64,000 bases of DNA, from assembly GCA_964528755.1 (NCBI GenBank), contig CAZGWN010000001.1:62001-126000 (forward strand), given 5' to 3'. The stretch comes from Raineyella sp964528755 (GTDB lineage Bacteria; Actinomycetota; Actinomycetes; Propionibacteriales; Propionibacteriaceae). Below, piece by piece: positions 39,593-47,850 of this stretch. Both the position numbers and the translations under genes were made by a program. Below the pieces are notes generated by a model. The model was not told the DNA's origin, made no database searches, and was given only the letters and a program-made list of their open reading frames with translations. Within the stretch, counting starts at the first letter, position 1. Every line of letters starts with the position of its first letter.

Positions 39593-41041
39593 ATGACAGC
39601 GCAGGGATTGACGCAGGCGACGGACAAGATGCGCACCGCCGCGGTGCCCGAACTGGCGATCGACGTCTTTGCCGACTACTACCACCAGCTCGAGGAGGGC
39701 CGCACCGGCCTGGTCCCCGAGGACACCATCGATCCGGTGCTCGACGTGCCGGCGCTGGCAGACCTGACGTTCTCCGACGAGCAGATCCGTGACGCCCTGT
39801 CGAAGACCGTGATCATCAAGCCGAACGGCGGCCTGGGCACCTCGATGGGGCTGGACCGGGCCAAGACCCTGCTGACCGTACGGGGGGCGCGGACGTTTCT
39901 CGACGTCATCGTCGAACAGCTCCGCGCGACCCGCCGGCAGTGGGACGTACGCCTGCCGTTGATCCTGATGAACAGTTTCCGCACCCACGACGACAGCCTG
40001 GCGGCCCTGGCGGGCTATCCCGACTTCGCCACCGAGGGCCTGCCGGCCGACTTCGTGCAGAACCAGGAGCCCAAGCTGCTGGTGGACTCCCTGGAGCCGG
40101 TGTCGTGGCCGGCGGATCCCTCCCTGGAGTGGTGTCCGCCGGGCCACGGCGACATCTACGTCGCGCTGCAGACCACCGGTCTGCTGGACCGGCTGCTCGA
40201 GCAGGGTTTCCGGTACCTGAGCACGTCGAACGCCGACAATCTGGGTGCGGCGCCCGACGGGCGGATCGCGGCCTGGTTCGCCGCGAGCGGCGCCGGATAC
40301 GCCCCCGAACTGTGCCGGCGCACCGCGGCCGACCGCAAGGGCGGCCACCTCGGCCGGCGCAAGTCCGACGGCCGGATCATCCTGCGTGACACCGCCCAGA
40401 CGCCCGAGGCGGACATGTACTGGTTCACCGACGAGCACCGGCACCCGTACTTCCACACGAACAACCTGTGGTTCGACCTGGCGCAGCTCCGCGACGTCCT
40501 GGCCGCGAACAACGGCCTGCCCGGCCTGCCGCTGATCCGCAACCGCAAGAACGTCGATCCGACCGACTCCTCCTCCCCCGAGGTGTTCCAGATCGAGTGC
40601 GCGATGGGCGCCATCGTGGAGAAGTTCGACAATGCCCAGCCGATCCTCGTCGGCCGTGACCGGTTCCTGCCGGTGAAGACCACCAACGACCTGCTGCTGG
40701 TCCGCTCCGACACCTACGAGCTGGGGGTGGACTACCGGCTGAGGATGGCACCGGAGAAGGCGGCCCTGATCGACCTGGACAAGCGGTACTACAAGACGAT
40801 CGCCAACTTCGACGCCCGCTTCCCCGCCGGGGTGCCCTCCGTACGCGAGGCCACCGGGTTGAAGGTGAGCGGCGACTGGACCTTCGGCGCCGGCGTCGTG
40901 GTCCGCGGCGACGTGACACTGGAAGATCCGGGAGAGCCGAGCACCGTCGCCGATGGAGAGGTCCTTGCGGGGGTCGCCGACGGACAGGTCCTCGCGGGGG
41001 TCTCCGACGGACAGGTCCTCGCGGGGAAGGACGTCCGATGA
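39593..41041 (+). CDS. UDPGP-family UTP-sugar-1-phosphate uridylyltransferase
   Basis: A 482-residue enzyme of the eukaryotic-like UDPGP family rather than GalU. The nucleotide-binding loop is VIIKPNGGLGTSMGLDRAKTLL, followed by ILMNSFRTHDDSLAALAGY, EWCPPGHGDIYVAL, and STSNADNLGA. Homologues in Bifidobacterium accept both glucose 1-phosphate and galactose 1-phosphate. Given galK upstream and the lack of galT, this enzyme may make UDP-galactose directly. The last ~35 residues contain three 9-residue repeats (VADGQVLAG). The stop overlaps the epimerase ATG (ATGA). Confidence 0.9.
   Translation: MTAQGLTQATDKMRTAAVPELAIDVFADYYHQLEEGRTGLVPEDTIDPVLDVPALADLTFSDEQIRDALSKTVIIKPNGGLGTSMGLDRAKTLLTVRGARTFLDVIVEQLRATRRQWDVRLPLILMNSFRTHDDSLAALAGYPDFATEGLPADFVQNQEPKLLVDSLEPVSWPADPSLEWCPPGHGDIYVALQTTGLLDRLLEQGFRYLSTSNADNLGAAPDGRIAAWFAASGAGYAPELCRRTAADRKGGHLGRRKSDGRIILRDTAQTPEADMYWFTDEHRHPYFHTNNLWFDLAQLRDVLAANNGLPGLPLIRNRKNVDPTDSSSPEVFQIECAMGAIVEKFDNAQPILVGRDRFLPVKTTNDLLLVRSDTYELGVDYRLRMAPEKAALIDLDKRYYKTIANFDARFPAGVPSVREATGLKVSGDWTFGAGVVVRGDVTLEDPGEPSTVADGEVLAGVADGQVLAGVSDGQVLAGKDVR
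40946..41026 (+). repeat. Three in-frame 27-bp repeats at the uridylyltransferase 3' end
   Basis: Units at 40946, 40973 and 41000 encode VADGEVLAG, VADGQVLAG and VSDGQVLAG. They form a short tail after the folded enzyme. Confidence 0.85.
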
Positions 41042-41955
41042 GCCCCACCGGAGAACAGTTCCGCCTGCACCTGGGCAACCAGGAGGCGTACGTCACCGAG
41101 GTCGGTGCCCACCTGCGGGCGTACACGGTCGACGGCCGCGACATCATCGTCCCCTTCGGCGCGGACGAGGAGCCACCGGCCAGCCACGGTGCGGTGCTCG
41201 CGCCGTGGCCGAACCGGCTGGCCGACGGTCGCTACACCTTCGAGGGTCGGACCTACCAGTTGCCGATCACCGAGCCCGACCGGCACAACGCGTTGCACGG
41301 ACTGGTCCAGACGACCCCGTTCACCGCGCTGGAACACACCGACGAGCGGGTGGTCCTCACGCTGGACCTCGAACCCGACGACGGGTACCCGTTCCCGCTG
41401 AGGCTGCAGGTCGCCTACGACCTCGACGCGGGCGGGCTGCAGGTCACCGTGACGGCAACCAACACCGGCAGCACCGACGCCCCGTACGGGATCGGTTTCC
41501 ACCCCTGGCTGTCGCCGGGCGCCGGCACCGTCGACGAGTGCTTCCTGAGCGTGGACGCGGCGAAGTGGATCCGCCCCGACGATCGGCTGCTGCCGGTCGG
41601 GGTGGAGGCGATTCCGCCGGCCCTGGACTTCCGCCCCGGGAGGACGGTGGCGACAACGTCGCTGGACGACGCGTATGCCGGGGCGGTCTTCCGCTCCGGG
41701 CGCTCGTGGGTGCGGCTGGTCTCGACCGACGGGTGGGCCTCGTCGATCTGGATGGAGGCCCCGCTGGGCACCTGGCAGGTGTGCACCGGGGACTTCCCCG
41801 AACTCGGCCGCTACGAGCGCAGCGGCGTCGCCGCCGAACCGATGAGCTGCGCGGCGAACGCGTTCAACACCGGGCGTGACCTCGTCGTGCTCGCCCCCGG
41901 CGGGAGCCACCAGGTCCGCTGGGGGCTCGTCGGCAAGCGTACGGACGGCGAGTGA
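41038..41955 (+). CDS. Aldose 1-epimerase family protein
   Basis: A 305-residue beta-sandwich of the galactose mutarotase-like superfamily. The N-terminal LGNQEAYVTEVGAHLRAYTVDG, the substrate motif NRLADGRYTFEGRTYQLP, the catalytic His in HNALHGLVQTTPF and the second in IGFHPWLSPG are typical of aldose-1-epimerases. It should interconvert anomers of galactose or glucose for the kinase; a glucose-6-phosphate epimerase role is less likely. It begins inside the uridylyltransferase stop (ATGA) and is followed by the LacI gene. Confidence 0.88.
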   Translation: MSPTGEQFRLHLGNQEAYVTEVGAHLRAYTVDGRDIIVPFGADEEPPASHGAVLAPWPNRLADGRYTFEGRTYQLPITEPDRHNALHGLVQTTPFTALEHTDERVVLTLDLEPDDGYPFPLRLQVAYDLDAGGLQVTVTATNTGSTDAPYGIGFHPWLSPGAGTVDECFLSVDAAKWIRPDDRLLPVGVEAIPPALDFRPGRTVATTSLDDAYAGAVFRSGRSWVRLVSTDGWASSIWMEAPLGTWQVCTGDFPELGRYERSGVAAEPMSCAANAFNTGRDLVVLAPGGSHQVRWGLVGKRTDGE

Positions 41956-41994
41956 TGCACCCGTCGAATCCCGAGAGGGCGTGAGGGTCCGGCC

Positions 41995-43044
41995 GTGACA
42001 GAACCGGCGGAACGGCAGCGCCGCCGTCCGCCCCGGCCCGGGAGTTCCCTGGGCGACGTGGCACGGCTGGCCGGTGTGTCCAGCCAGACCGTGTCACGCG
42101 TCGCCCGGGGCGAGGACACCGTACGTCCGGAGACGGCCATGCGGGTCCGCGAGGCGATGCGCAAGCTGAACTACATCCCGAACCCGGCGGCCCGCGCCCT
42201 GCGATCGGGCACCTTCCACAGCATCGGGGTGGTCGCGCACCGGATCTCCCGCACGGGCGAGGGACACATCGTCCAGGCCATCATCGAGGCGGCCCGGGCG
42301 GCGGGGTACACGGTGGTGCTCGTCGACTCGCCGAGCACCACGTCCGCCGACCTGAGCCGGGCCATCGCCCAACTCACCCGTACCGTCGACGGGTTGGTCA
42401 TCGTCACCATGGAGGCGCCGTCGCCGCAGGGGGTCGAGCTGCCGGCGCAGTTGCCGACGGTCGTCGGGGACTTCCGCTGGGCCGGCAGCCGGACCTCGGT
42501 CGGGTCGGATCAGGCCGACGGCACCCGACAGGCGATCGAGCACCTGCTCGGGCTGGGCCATCGGACGGTCCACCACGTGGCCGGGCCGGCGACATCGGTG
42601 CAGGCCACCGCCCGCGAGGACGCCTGGCGGGCGGCGCTGCGGGCCGCGGGCCGACCGATGCCCGAACCGCTGGTCGGGGACTGGTCCCCGGCCTCGGGGT
42701 ACCGGGCCGGCCGGGTGCTGGCCGCCGAGCCGGACGCGACCGCGATCTTCTGTGCCAACGACGAGATGGCCCAGGGCGTGCTGCGCGCCTTGCACGAGGC
42801 GGGCCGCGACATCCCCGGGGACGTGTCGGTGGTCGGGTTCGACGACCTGATGGCCGAGTACCTGTGGCCGCCGCTCACCACGGTCCGGCAGGACTTCGAG
42901 CAGACCGGGCGCGAACTCGTCCGGACCCTGCTGGAGCAGATCGACTCCCACGGGGAGGAGCCGATCCAGCGGATCGTCGTGCCGACCCAACTGGTCGTGC
43001 GGCGCAGCACGGGGGTCGCGAGGGTCGGCACGACGTCGGGCTGA
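41995..43044 (+). CDS. LacI-family transcription regulator of the galactose cluster
   Basis: A 349-residue repressor. Residues ~18-70 hold the LacI HTH and hinge: SLGDVARLAGVSSQTVSRVAR, then LNYIPNPAARALRSG. The periplasmic-binding-protein-like sensor domain follows to about residue 335 (IFCANDEMAQGVLRALHEAG, VVGFDDLMAEYLWPPLTTVRQ). The start is the GTG at 41995. As last gene of the galK operon it probably responds to galactose or a phosphorylated product and binds the repeats before galK. Its stop lies one base from that of the convergent lactate dehydrogenase gene. Confidence 0.9.
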   Translation: MTEPAERQRRRPPRPGSSLGDVARLAGVSSQTVSRVARGEDTVRPETAMRVREAMRKLNYIPNPAARALRSGTFHSIGVVAHRISRTGEGHIVQAIIEAARAAGYTVVLVDSPSTTSADLSRAIAQLTRTVDGLVIVTMEAPSPQGVELPAQLPTVVGDFRWAGSRTSVGSDQADGTRQAIEHLLGLGHRTVHHVAGPATSVQATAREDAWRAALRAAGRPMPEPLVGDWSPASGYRAGRVLAAEPDATAIFCANDEMAQGVLRALHEAGRDIPGDVSVVGFDDLMAEYLWPPLTTVRQDFEQTGRELVRTLLEQIDSHGEEPIQRIVVPTQLVVRRSTGVARVGTTSG

Positions 43045-43045
43045 C

Positions 43046-44062
43046 TCAGCCCTCCGCGGGCCGGTCGGCCTCCTCGGTGGCAGGGGCGGGCACCCCGGCG
43101 CCCACCTCGGCCATCGTGGTACGGATGAAGTCGATCGACCGGGCCAGTTGCTCGGTCTCCCACGGGTCGAGGTCGACGGCGATCCGCCGGACGATGCCCT
43201 CCTTGCCGAGGATGCAGGGCATGGACAGCGCGACGTCGCCGTCGTGCCCGTATTCCCCGCGCAGCGTCGTCGAGGCCGGGTGCACCGTCCGCTCGTCGAG
43301 GAGGATGGATCGTGCCATCGTGATGGCCGACTGCGCCACCCCGGCGTTCGTCCAGCCCTTCGCATTGAACACGTCGTAGGCGGACCGGACGACGGCTTCG
43401 CGGACCTGCTCGTTGGTCAACGTCTCGGCTCCGTTGAGGCGCCGACCCAGCGCCCCGTACGGGATGCCGGCGACGTTGACGTGGCTGAGCACGGGGAAGG
43501 CGGTCGACCCGTGCTCGCCCATCATGTAGCCGCTGACCGACTTCGGGTCGACGCCGTAGCGCTGGGCCACGATGGTCCGCAGCCGCGCCGAGTCGAGCAT
43601 CGTCCCGGTGCCGAAGACATGACCGGCGGGCAGGTCGAACTCGTTCTCGGCGATCCACACCACGGTGTCCAGCGGATTGGTGATGAGGAGGACGTACGCG
43701 TCGCGGGTGAAACTGGTGATCCCCGTCATCACCTCCCGGATGACCGCCGCGTTGGCGGTCGCCAGCAGGGACCGGTCGGGCCGGCCGGTCGGGTCCTTCG
43801 GATCGGGGATGACCGACGGCCCGGCCGCCACCACGATGATGTCGGCATCGGCACAGGTGTCGTAGTCGCCCGCATGGACGTGCACGTTGGTCAGCGAGGT
43901 CAGCGCCGCCGCGTGGGTCTGGTCGAGGGCTTCACCGCGGGCCACCTCGGCGTTGCTGTCGATCAGCGCGATCTCGCCGAACAGGCCCAGCTTCATGGCG
44001 TCGGCCAGGACGTACGAACCCACGTGGCCCACCCCGACCACGACCAGCTTGAACGGCTTCAT
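43046..44062 (-). CDS. L-lactate dehydrogenase (or related 2-hydroxyacid dehydrogenase)
   Basis: A 338-residue LDH/MDH-superfamily enzyme. The Rossmann motif is VVVGVGHVGSYVL and Asp in ALIDSN binds NAD. LLITNPLDTVVWI is the conserved NP segment, and the catalytic His is in GYMMGEHGSTAFPVL. The substrate-loop Arg is in PTGRPDRSLL, with an insertion (PDPKDPTG) that is a little unusual and could favour a larger 2-hydroxyacid such as 2-hydroxyisocaproate. It reduces pyruvate to lactate during fermentation. Single gene, divergent from the clpP pair. Confidence 0.85.
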   Translation of the reverse strand: MKPFKLVVVGVGHVGSYVLADAMKLGLFGEIALIDSNAEVARGEALDQTHAAALTSLTNVHVHAGDYDTCADADIIVVAAGPSVIPDPKDPTGRPDRSLLATANAAVIREVMTGITSFTRDAYVLLITNPLDTVVWIAENEFDLPAGHVFGTGTMLDSARLRTIVAQRYGVDPKSVSGYMMGEHGSTAFPVLSHVNVAGIPYGALGRRLNGAETLTNEQVREAVVRSAYDVFNAKGWTNAGVAQSAITMARSILLDERTVHPASTTLRGEYGHDGDVALSMPCILGKEGIVRRIAVDLDPWETEQLARSIDFIRTTMAEVGAGVPAPATEEADRPAEG

Positions 44063-44157
44063 CTGTGCTCCTCGGTCCACGGTTGTCGCAGCCGACGTTA
44101 CTACCGGGCCGCAGGACGACCGGGGTGCGCCCCGGGATGGGGCCCGCGGCGACGCCC

Positions 44158-44187
44158 TCCGCCGACGGCGGATCCGCCGACGGCGGA
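44158..44187. promoter_or_regulatory. Two abutting 15-bp palindromes upstream of the clpP pair (PopR-box-like)
   Basis: TCCGCCGACGGCGGA occurs at 44158-44172 and again, with no gap, at 44173-44187. Each is a 7-1-7 perfect palindrome. The architecture TCNGCC-N3-GGCNGA is the one I recall for PopR sites controlling clpP3-clpP4 in Streptomyces. They lie 43 bases before the first clpP start, and a PopR-like regulator is encoded on the other side of the pair. Confidence 0.7.
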
Positions 44188-44229
44188 TCGACCTGGGATA
44201 CGCCGGCCCGGGTCCGCACAGTGGAGGAC

Positions 44230-44841
44230 ATGAACGACGACTCACCGGTGCGATTCACCGAACGGATGCGGGCCGAGTTGCTGGCCCAGCGCGTCCTGGT
44301 GCTCGACGGCCCTCTCGACGACGACAACGGGACCGCGCTCGCGGCCCACCTCATCACTCTCGCCACCGATGACCCCGGCGCCGACGTGGCGCTGTGGATC
44401 AACTCCCCCGGCGGATCGGTTCCCTCGATGCTGGCGATCCGCGACATCATGCGCACCATCCCGTGCGATGTCTCCACTCTGGCCCTGGGCATCGCCTACA
44501 GCGCGGGCCAGTTCCTGCTGTCGTCGGGGACCCCGGGGAAGCGGCGCGCGATGCCGCACGCCCGGATCCTCATGCACCAGGGCTCGGCCGGGATCGGCGG
44601 CAGTGCGGTCGACATCGAGTTGCAGGCCGGCGACCTGCGCCACACCCGCGACACGGTGCTCGGCCTGATCGCCGCAGACACCGGCCGGCCGCTGGAGCAG
44701 ATCGAACAGGATTCGCTGCACGATCGATGGTTCTCCGCGGCCGAGGCGCTGACGTACGGCTTCATCGACGGGATTGTCGACAGCTTCGACCAGATCGCGC
44801 CGCGTCGGCGGCGCCCGGTGGGACTGGGGGTGGAGCGGTGA
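44230..44841 (+). CDS. clpP: ATP-dependent Clp protease proteolytic subunit (active)
   Basis: A 203-residue ClpP with the full catalytic triad: Ser91 in GIAYSAGQFLL, His116 in ILMHQG and Asp165 in LHDRWFSA. The oxyanion-region motif is WINSPGGSVPS. It forms the protease barrel with ClpX/ClpC-type unfoldases. The start is taken as the ATG at 44230, with GGAGG only 2-3 bases before it; a GTG at 44221 is possible. It overlaps the second clpP gene by four bases (GTGA), so the two are made together. Two palindromic boxes upstream indicate control by the nearby PopR-like regulator. Confidence 0.92.
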   Translation: MNDDSPVRFTERMRAELLAQRVLVLDGPLDDDNGTALAAHLITLATDDPGADVALWINSPGGSVPSMLAIRDIMRTIPCDVSTLALGIAYSAGQFLLSSGTPGKRRAMPHARILMHQGSAGIGGSAVDIELQAGDLRHTRDTVLGLIAADTGRPLEQIEQDSLHDRWFSAAEALTYGFIDGIVDSFDQIAPRRRRPVGLGVER

Positions 44842-45437
44842 GCACCTACACCATTCCGAACGTCATCGCCCAGAATCCGCGCGGGGAGCGGATCATGGAC
44901 GTCTACTCCCACCTGCTCACGCAACGGGTGATCTATCTCGGCACCGGCCTCGACGCCGGGGTGGCGAATGCCCTGGTCGCGCAACTGCTGCACCTGGAGG
45001 CGGAGGAACCGGACCGGCCCATCGACCTGTACATCAACTGCGAGGGCGGCGATCCCAGCGCCATGCTCGCCGTGTACGACACGATGCAGTTCATCAACTC
45101 GCCGGTGGCCACCACGTGCGTGGGCCAGGCCGTCGCGGTCGGGGCCGTCCTGCTCGCCGCCGGAGCTCCCGGGCGCCGCGCCGCACTGCCGCACGCCCGG
45201 GTGGTGCTGCACCAACCGGCCGCCCAGGGCCGCGGCGCGATTCCGGATCTCATCGTGCAGGCCGACGAGGTGGTCCGGGTGCGCGCGGACATCGAGGCGA
45301 TCCTGGCCCGCCACACGGGCCGGACGGCCGAGGAACTGCGGGCCGACACCGACCGCGACCGCGTCTTCGCGGCCCCGGCGGCCCTGGCGTACGGGCTGGT
45401 CGATCGGGTGCTCGAGCAGCGCGCACTGCCGGGGTGA
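44838..45437 (+). CDS. ClpP paralogue lacking the catalytic serine (ClpR-like)
   Basis: A 199-residue ClpP-family protein. The active-site loop reads CVGQAVAVGAVLL, where active family members have GQAASMGA; the codon at residue 100 is GCG (Ala) instead of Ser. His125 (VVLHQP) and Asp174 (DRDRVFAA) remain. It should assemble with the active partner encoded just upstream but not cleave peptides, as ClpR does in cyanobacteria and plastids. The GTG start at 44838 overlaps the stop of the active clpP gene. Other conserved regions (LYINCEGGDPSAMLAVYDTM) are intact, so this is a maintained gene, not a pseudogene. Confidence 0.9.
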   Translation: MSTYTIPNVIAQNPRGERIMDVYSHLLTQRVIYLGTGLDAGVANALVAQLLHLEAEEPDRPIDLYINCEGGDPSAMLAVYDTMQFINSPVATTCVGQAVAVGAVLLAAGAPGRRAALPHARVVLHQPAAQGRGAIPDLIVQADEVVRVRADIEAILARHTGRTAEELRADTDRDRVFAAPAALAYGLVDRVLEQRALPG

Positions 45438-45451
45438 GGGGGCGCCAGGGC

Positions 45452-45485
45452 GCCTCGGCCGTCAGGCCGCCTCGGCCGTCAGGCC
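45452..45485. repeat. 17-bp tandem duplication at the end of the clp regulator gene
   Basis: GCCTCGGCCGTCAGGCC occurs at 45452 and 45469. The second copy contains the stop codon and last codons of the minus-strand regulator. The sequence may also act as a shared terminator between the convergent genes. Confidence 0.75.
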
Positions 45486-45811
45486 GCCAGGGCGTACGCC
45501 GAGCGGGACCCGGGGACCGACGCGGACCGGACCACCTGCAGCCGGGCCGGAACACCCAGTGTCTCGGCGACCGCCAGGGTGAGGTCGACGAGGGTGACGT
45601 CGAGGGCTCCGGCGACCGCGGCGATCATCTCGCTGGAGGGTTCCTTGAGACCTCGCTCCATCTCGGAGAGGTACTGGGGGGAGATGCCGGCCCGGCGGGC
45701 GGTCTCGGTGAGGGTCTCGCCCCGATCGTGCCGGACCCGGCGCAACTCGGCGCCGAGAAGGTCGCGCCACAGGGGTTCGTCGGGAGTCGCGTGCCATCCG
45801 ATGTCGGCCAT
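45479..45811 (-). CDS. XRE-family regulator with ssrA-like C-terminal YALAA tail (PopR/ClgR-like)
   Basis: A 110-residue regulator. The helix-turn-helix spans residues ~18-75: LLGAELRRVRHDRGETLTET, ISPQYLSEMERGLKEPSSE and ALDVTLVDL, close to ClgR and PopR, the clp-gene regulators of actinobacteria. It ends SAYALAA. The last five residues equal the end of the E. coli ssrA degradation tag, and in PopR the two terminal alanines are known to make the protein a ClpP substrate. I chose the ATG at 45811; a GTG at 45832 would add seven residues. It is convergent with the clpP pair, whose promoter region has two matching palindromes. Confidence 0.85.
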   Translation of the reverse strand: MADIGWHATPDEPLWRDLLGAELRRVRHDRGETLTETARRAGISPQYLSEMERGLKEPSSEMIAAVAGALDVTLVDLTLAVAETLGVPARLQVVRSASVPGSRSAYALAA

Positions 45812-45896
45812 GCCCCATCGTAGGCACGCCACTCACCCGATCCCCGACCCGATCCGCTGACAGCGGAATCCGGAGCCGAGGCCTGGGGTGCCCCGG

Positions 45897-47453
45897 CTAC
45901 CGGTGGGCCGCCTGGCGGGAACGACCCGAGGAGCGACCGCCCGTACGGCTCGCGGCGGACCCGGAACGACCACCTTGGCCGGAGCCGGATCGGGTGCCCG
46001 AGCCGGAACGGGCGGCAGAGCCGGAACGGCCACCCGAGCCTCCGCGCGAACGGTGACCGCGCCCGCGGCCGGACGGCGAACCCGTCTTCGGCTTAGCGGT
46101 GCCGCCCGCCGACCCCGCGGATCCCGCCGGCTGCTCGGGGTGCACGATCTGTTCCGCCTCGGCGGCGGTCATGGTCCGCCGCTCGCCGGGCGCCACCGTG
46201 GTGAGGATCGCAGCGCCCGCGCGGGCCTCGGCGATCTCCGGGGTGACCGCCGCCTTGCGCATCAACTGGCGGACCTCGGCGCGCTGCTCCGGAGTGACCA
46301 GGGTGACCACGGTGCCGGCGTGCCCGGCACGGGCCGTCCGACCCGAGCGGTGCAGGTAGGCCTTGTGCTCCACCGGCGGGTCGGCGTGGACGACCAGTCG
46401 GACGTCGTCGACATGGATACCACGGGCGGCGATGTCGGTCGCGACCAGGGTTTCCACCCGGCCCGACTCGAACGCGGCCAGGTTGCGCGTACGGGCGCCC
46501 TGGCTCAGGTTGCCATGCAGTTCCACGGCCGGTACGCCGCGCGAGACGAGCTGGCGGGCCAAGTGGCGCGCGCCGTGCTTGGTGCGGGTGAAGAGGATCG
46601 TGCGGCCCGGCGCGGCGGCCAGGTCAGCGATGACATCGGCCCGGTCGGACCGGTCGATGCGCAGCACATAGTGCTCCATCTCGGCGGGCGGGGCGGTCTC
46701 GGAGTCCGCCTCGTGGGTCACCGGATCGTGCAGGTAGCGGCGGGTCAGCACGTCGATCCCGTGGTCGAGCGTGGCCGAGAACAGCATCCGCTGCCCGTCG
46801 TTCGGGGTCGCGTCCAGGATCCGGCGGACCATCGGCAGGAAGCCCATGTCGGCCATCTGATCGGCCTCGTCGATGACGGTGATGTCGACGTCGGACAGGT
46901 CGACGATCCGCTGGCCCATCAGGTCGAGGAGGCGGCCCGGGCAGGCGATGACGATGTCCACGCCGGCCGTGATGGCCTTGGCCTGCGGGCCCTGGCCGAC
47001 GCCGCCGAAGACGGTCCGGCTGGTCAGGCCGGCGGCCTTCTCCAGCGGGCGCAGGGAGTCCTCGATCTGGGCCGCGAGCTCGCGGGTCGGGGCGAGGATG
47101 AGGCCGTGCGGCTGGCGCGACGCGGCAGGGCGACGCTCCTCCAGCAGGCCGGTGATCATCGGCAGCAGGAAGGCGTACGTCTTGCCGGATCCGGTCCGGC
47201 CCCGGCCGAGGACGTCGCGGCCGGCAATCGAGTCGGGCAGCGTGGCCGCCTGGATCGGGGTGGGGACGGTGATGCCGAGCCCGGCAAGGACGGACACCAA
47301 TGATGCGGGCACGCCGAGGCTCGCGAAGTCCGTCGGCGCGGGCCGGCGTACGGGTGCGGACTGGCGTACGGGTGATGTGGGCGCGCCGGAGCGCACGGAA
47401 GTCGAGGTCACGGGGTTCTTTCCCTTTCGGAGGCGTCTTGCCGGGGCCTTCAT
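45897..47453 (-). CDS. DEAD-box ATP-dependent RNA helicase
   Basis: A 518-residue helicase. Motifs in order: Q motif GITVPTPIQAATLP, I GRGRTGSGKT, Ia APTRELAAQ, Ib ACPGRLLDLM, II VIDEADQM, III FSATL, IV ILFTRTKHGARHLA, V ATDIAARGI and VI YLHRSGRTARAG. After residue ~440 comes a low-complexity Gly-Ser-Arg tail (RSGSAARSGSGTRSGSG) that can bind RNA. It probably unwinds RNA in ribosome assembly or mRNA decay. A dyad near the expected promoter suggests regulation. Confidence 0.93.
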   Translation of the reverse strand: MKAPARRLRKGKNPVTSTSVRSGAPTSPVRQSAPVRRPAPTDFASLGVPASLVSVLAGLGITVPTPIQAATLPDSIAGRDVLGRGRTGSGKTYAFLLPMITGLLEERRPAASRQPHGLILAPTRELAAQIEDSLRPLEKAAGLTSRTVFGGVGQGPQAKAITAGVDIVIACPGRLLDLMGQRIVDLSDVDITVIDEADQMADMGFLPMVRRILDATPNDGQRMLFSATLDHGIDVLTRRYLHDPVTHEADSETAPPAEMEHYVLRIDRSDRADVIADLAAAPGRTILFTRTKHGARHLARQLVSRGVPAVELHGNLSQGARTRNLAAFESGRVETLVATDIAARGIHVDDVRLVVHADPPVEHKAYLHRSGRTARAGHAGTVVTLVTPEQRAEVRQLMRKAAVTPEIAEARAGAAILTTVAPGERRTMTAAEAEQIVHPEQPAGSAGSAGGTAKPKTGSPSGRGRGHRSRGGSGGRSGSAARSGSGTRSGSGQGGRSGSAASRTGGRSSGRSRQAAHR

Positions 47454-47548
47454 GGCCCGCCGGGGACGGCTGGGCGCCGCGCCGAAGGACTCGGGGGCGC
47501 CGTACGGTCCGGGGCAAGACGTAGCGGACCGTCCGCACCACCATACCT

Positions 47549-47562
47549 TCTCGATGTCGAGA
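47549..47562. promoter_or_regulatory. Operator-like dyad upstream of the helicase gene
   Basis: TCTCGATGTCGAGA is a 6-2-6 palindrome within ATACCTTCTCGATGTCGAGA and a following TACCTAT. On the minus strand it overlaps a TAGGTAT hexamer that could be the helicase -10 element, about 90 bases before its ATG. The form resembles PadR/MarR-type operators. Confidence 0.5.
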
Positions 47563-47724
47563 TACCTATTCGGGGCGGTGGCGGGGGCTCAGGGGCCGCG
47601 TCGTCTCCGGGGTCGTCCGGGTGCCACCTCGCGGCCGTCACCGCTCGACACCTCGACACAGCGACCCGCCCCGAGCGACATCGGTCGAAATTGTGGGGAT
47701 GACCACGTAATTTCCACCGGTCCC

Positions 47725-47832
47725 GGTCTGGGCCTCACGAGCGGTCCGGGCGTCAGGAGCGGCCCGGGAGTCAGGAGCGGTCCGGGCGTCAGGAGCGGTC
47801 CGGGCCTCAGGAGCGGCCCGGGCCTCCGTACG
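47725..47832. repeat. 18-bp tandem repeat array
   Basis: Units of GGTCCGGGCGTCAGGAGC begin at 47725, 47743, 47761, 47779, 47797 and (diverged) 47815. Copies differ by one to three bases. Confidence 0.9.
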
Positions 47833-47850
47833 CCACACTCCGGTCGCGCA

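Noticed and set aside
47725..47832. CRISPR array or small repeat-protein gene
   Set aside because: Units are contiguous without spacers, and all frames give low-complexity peptides without a start and ribosome site.
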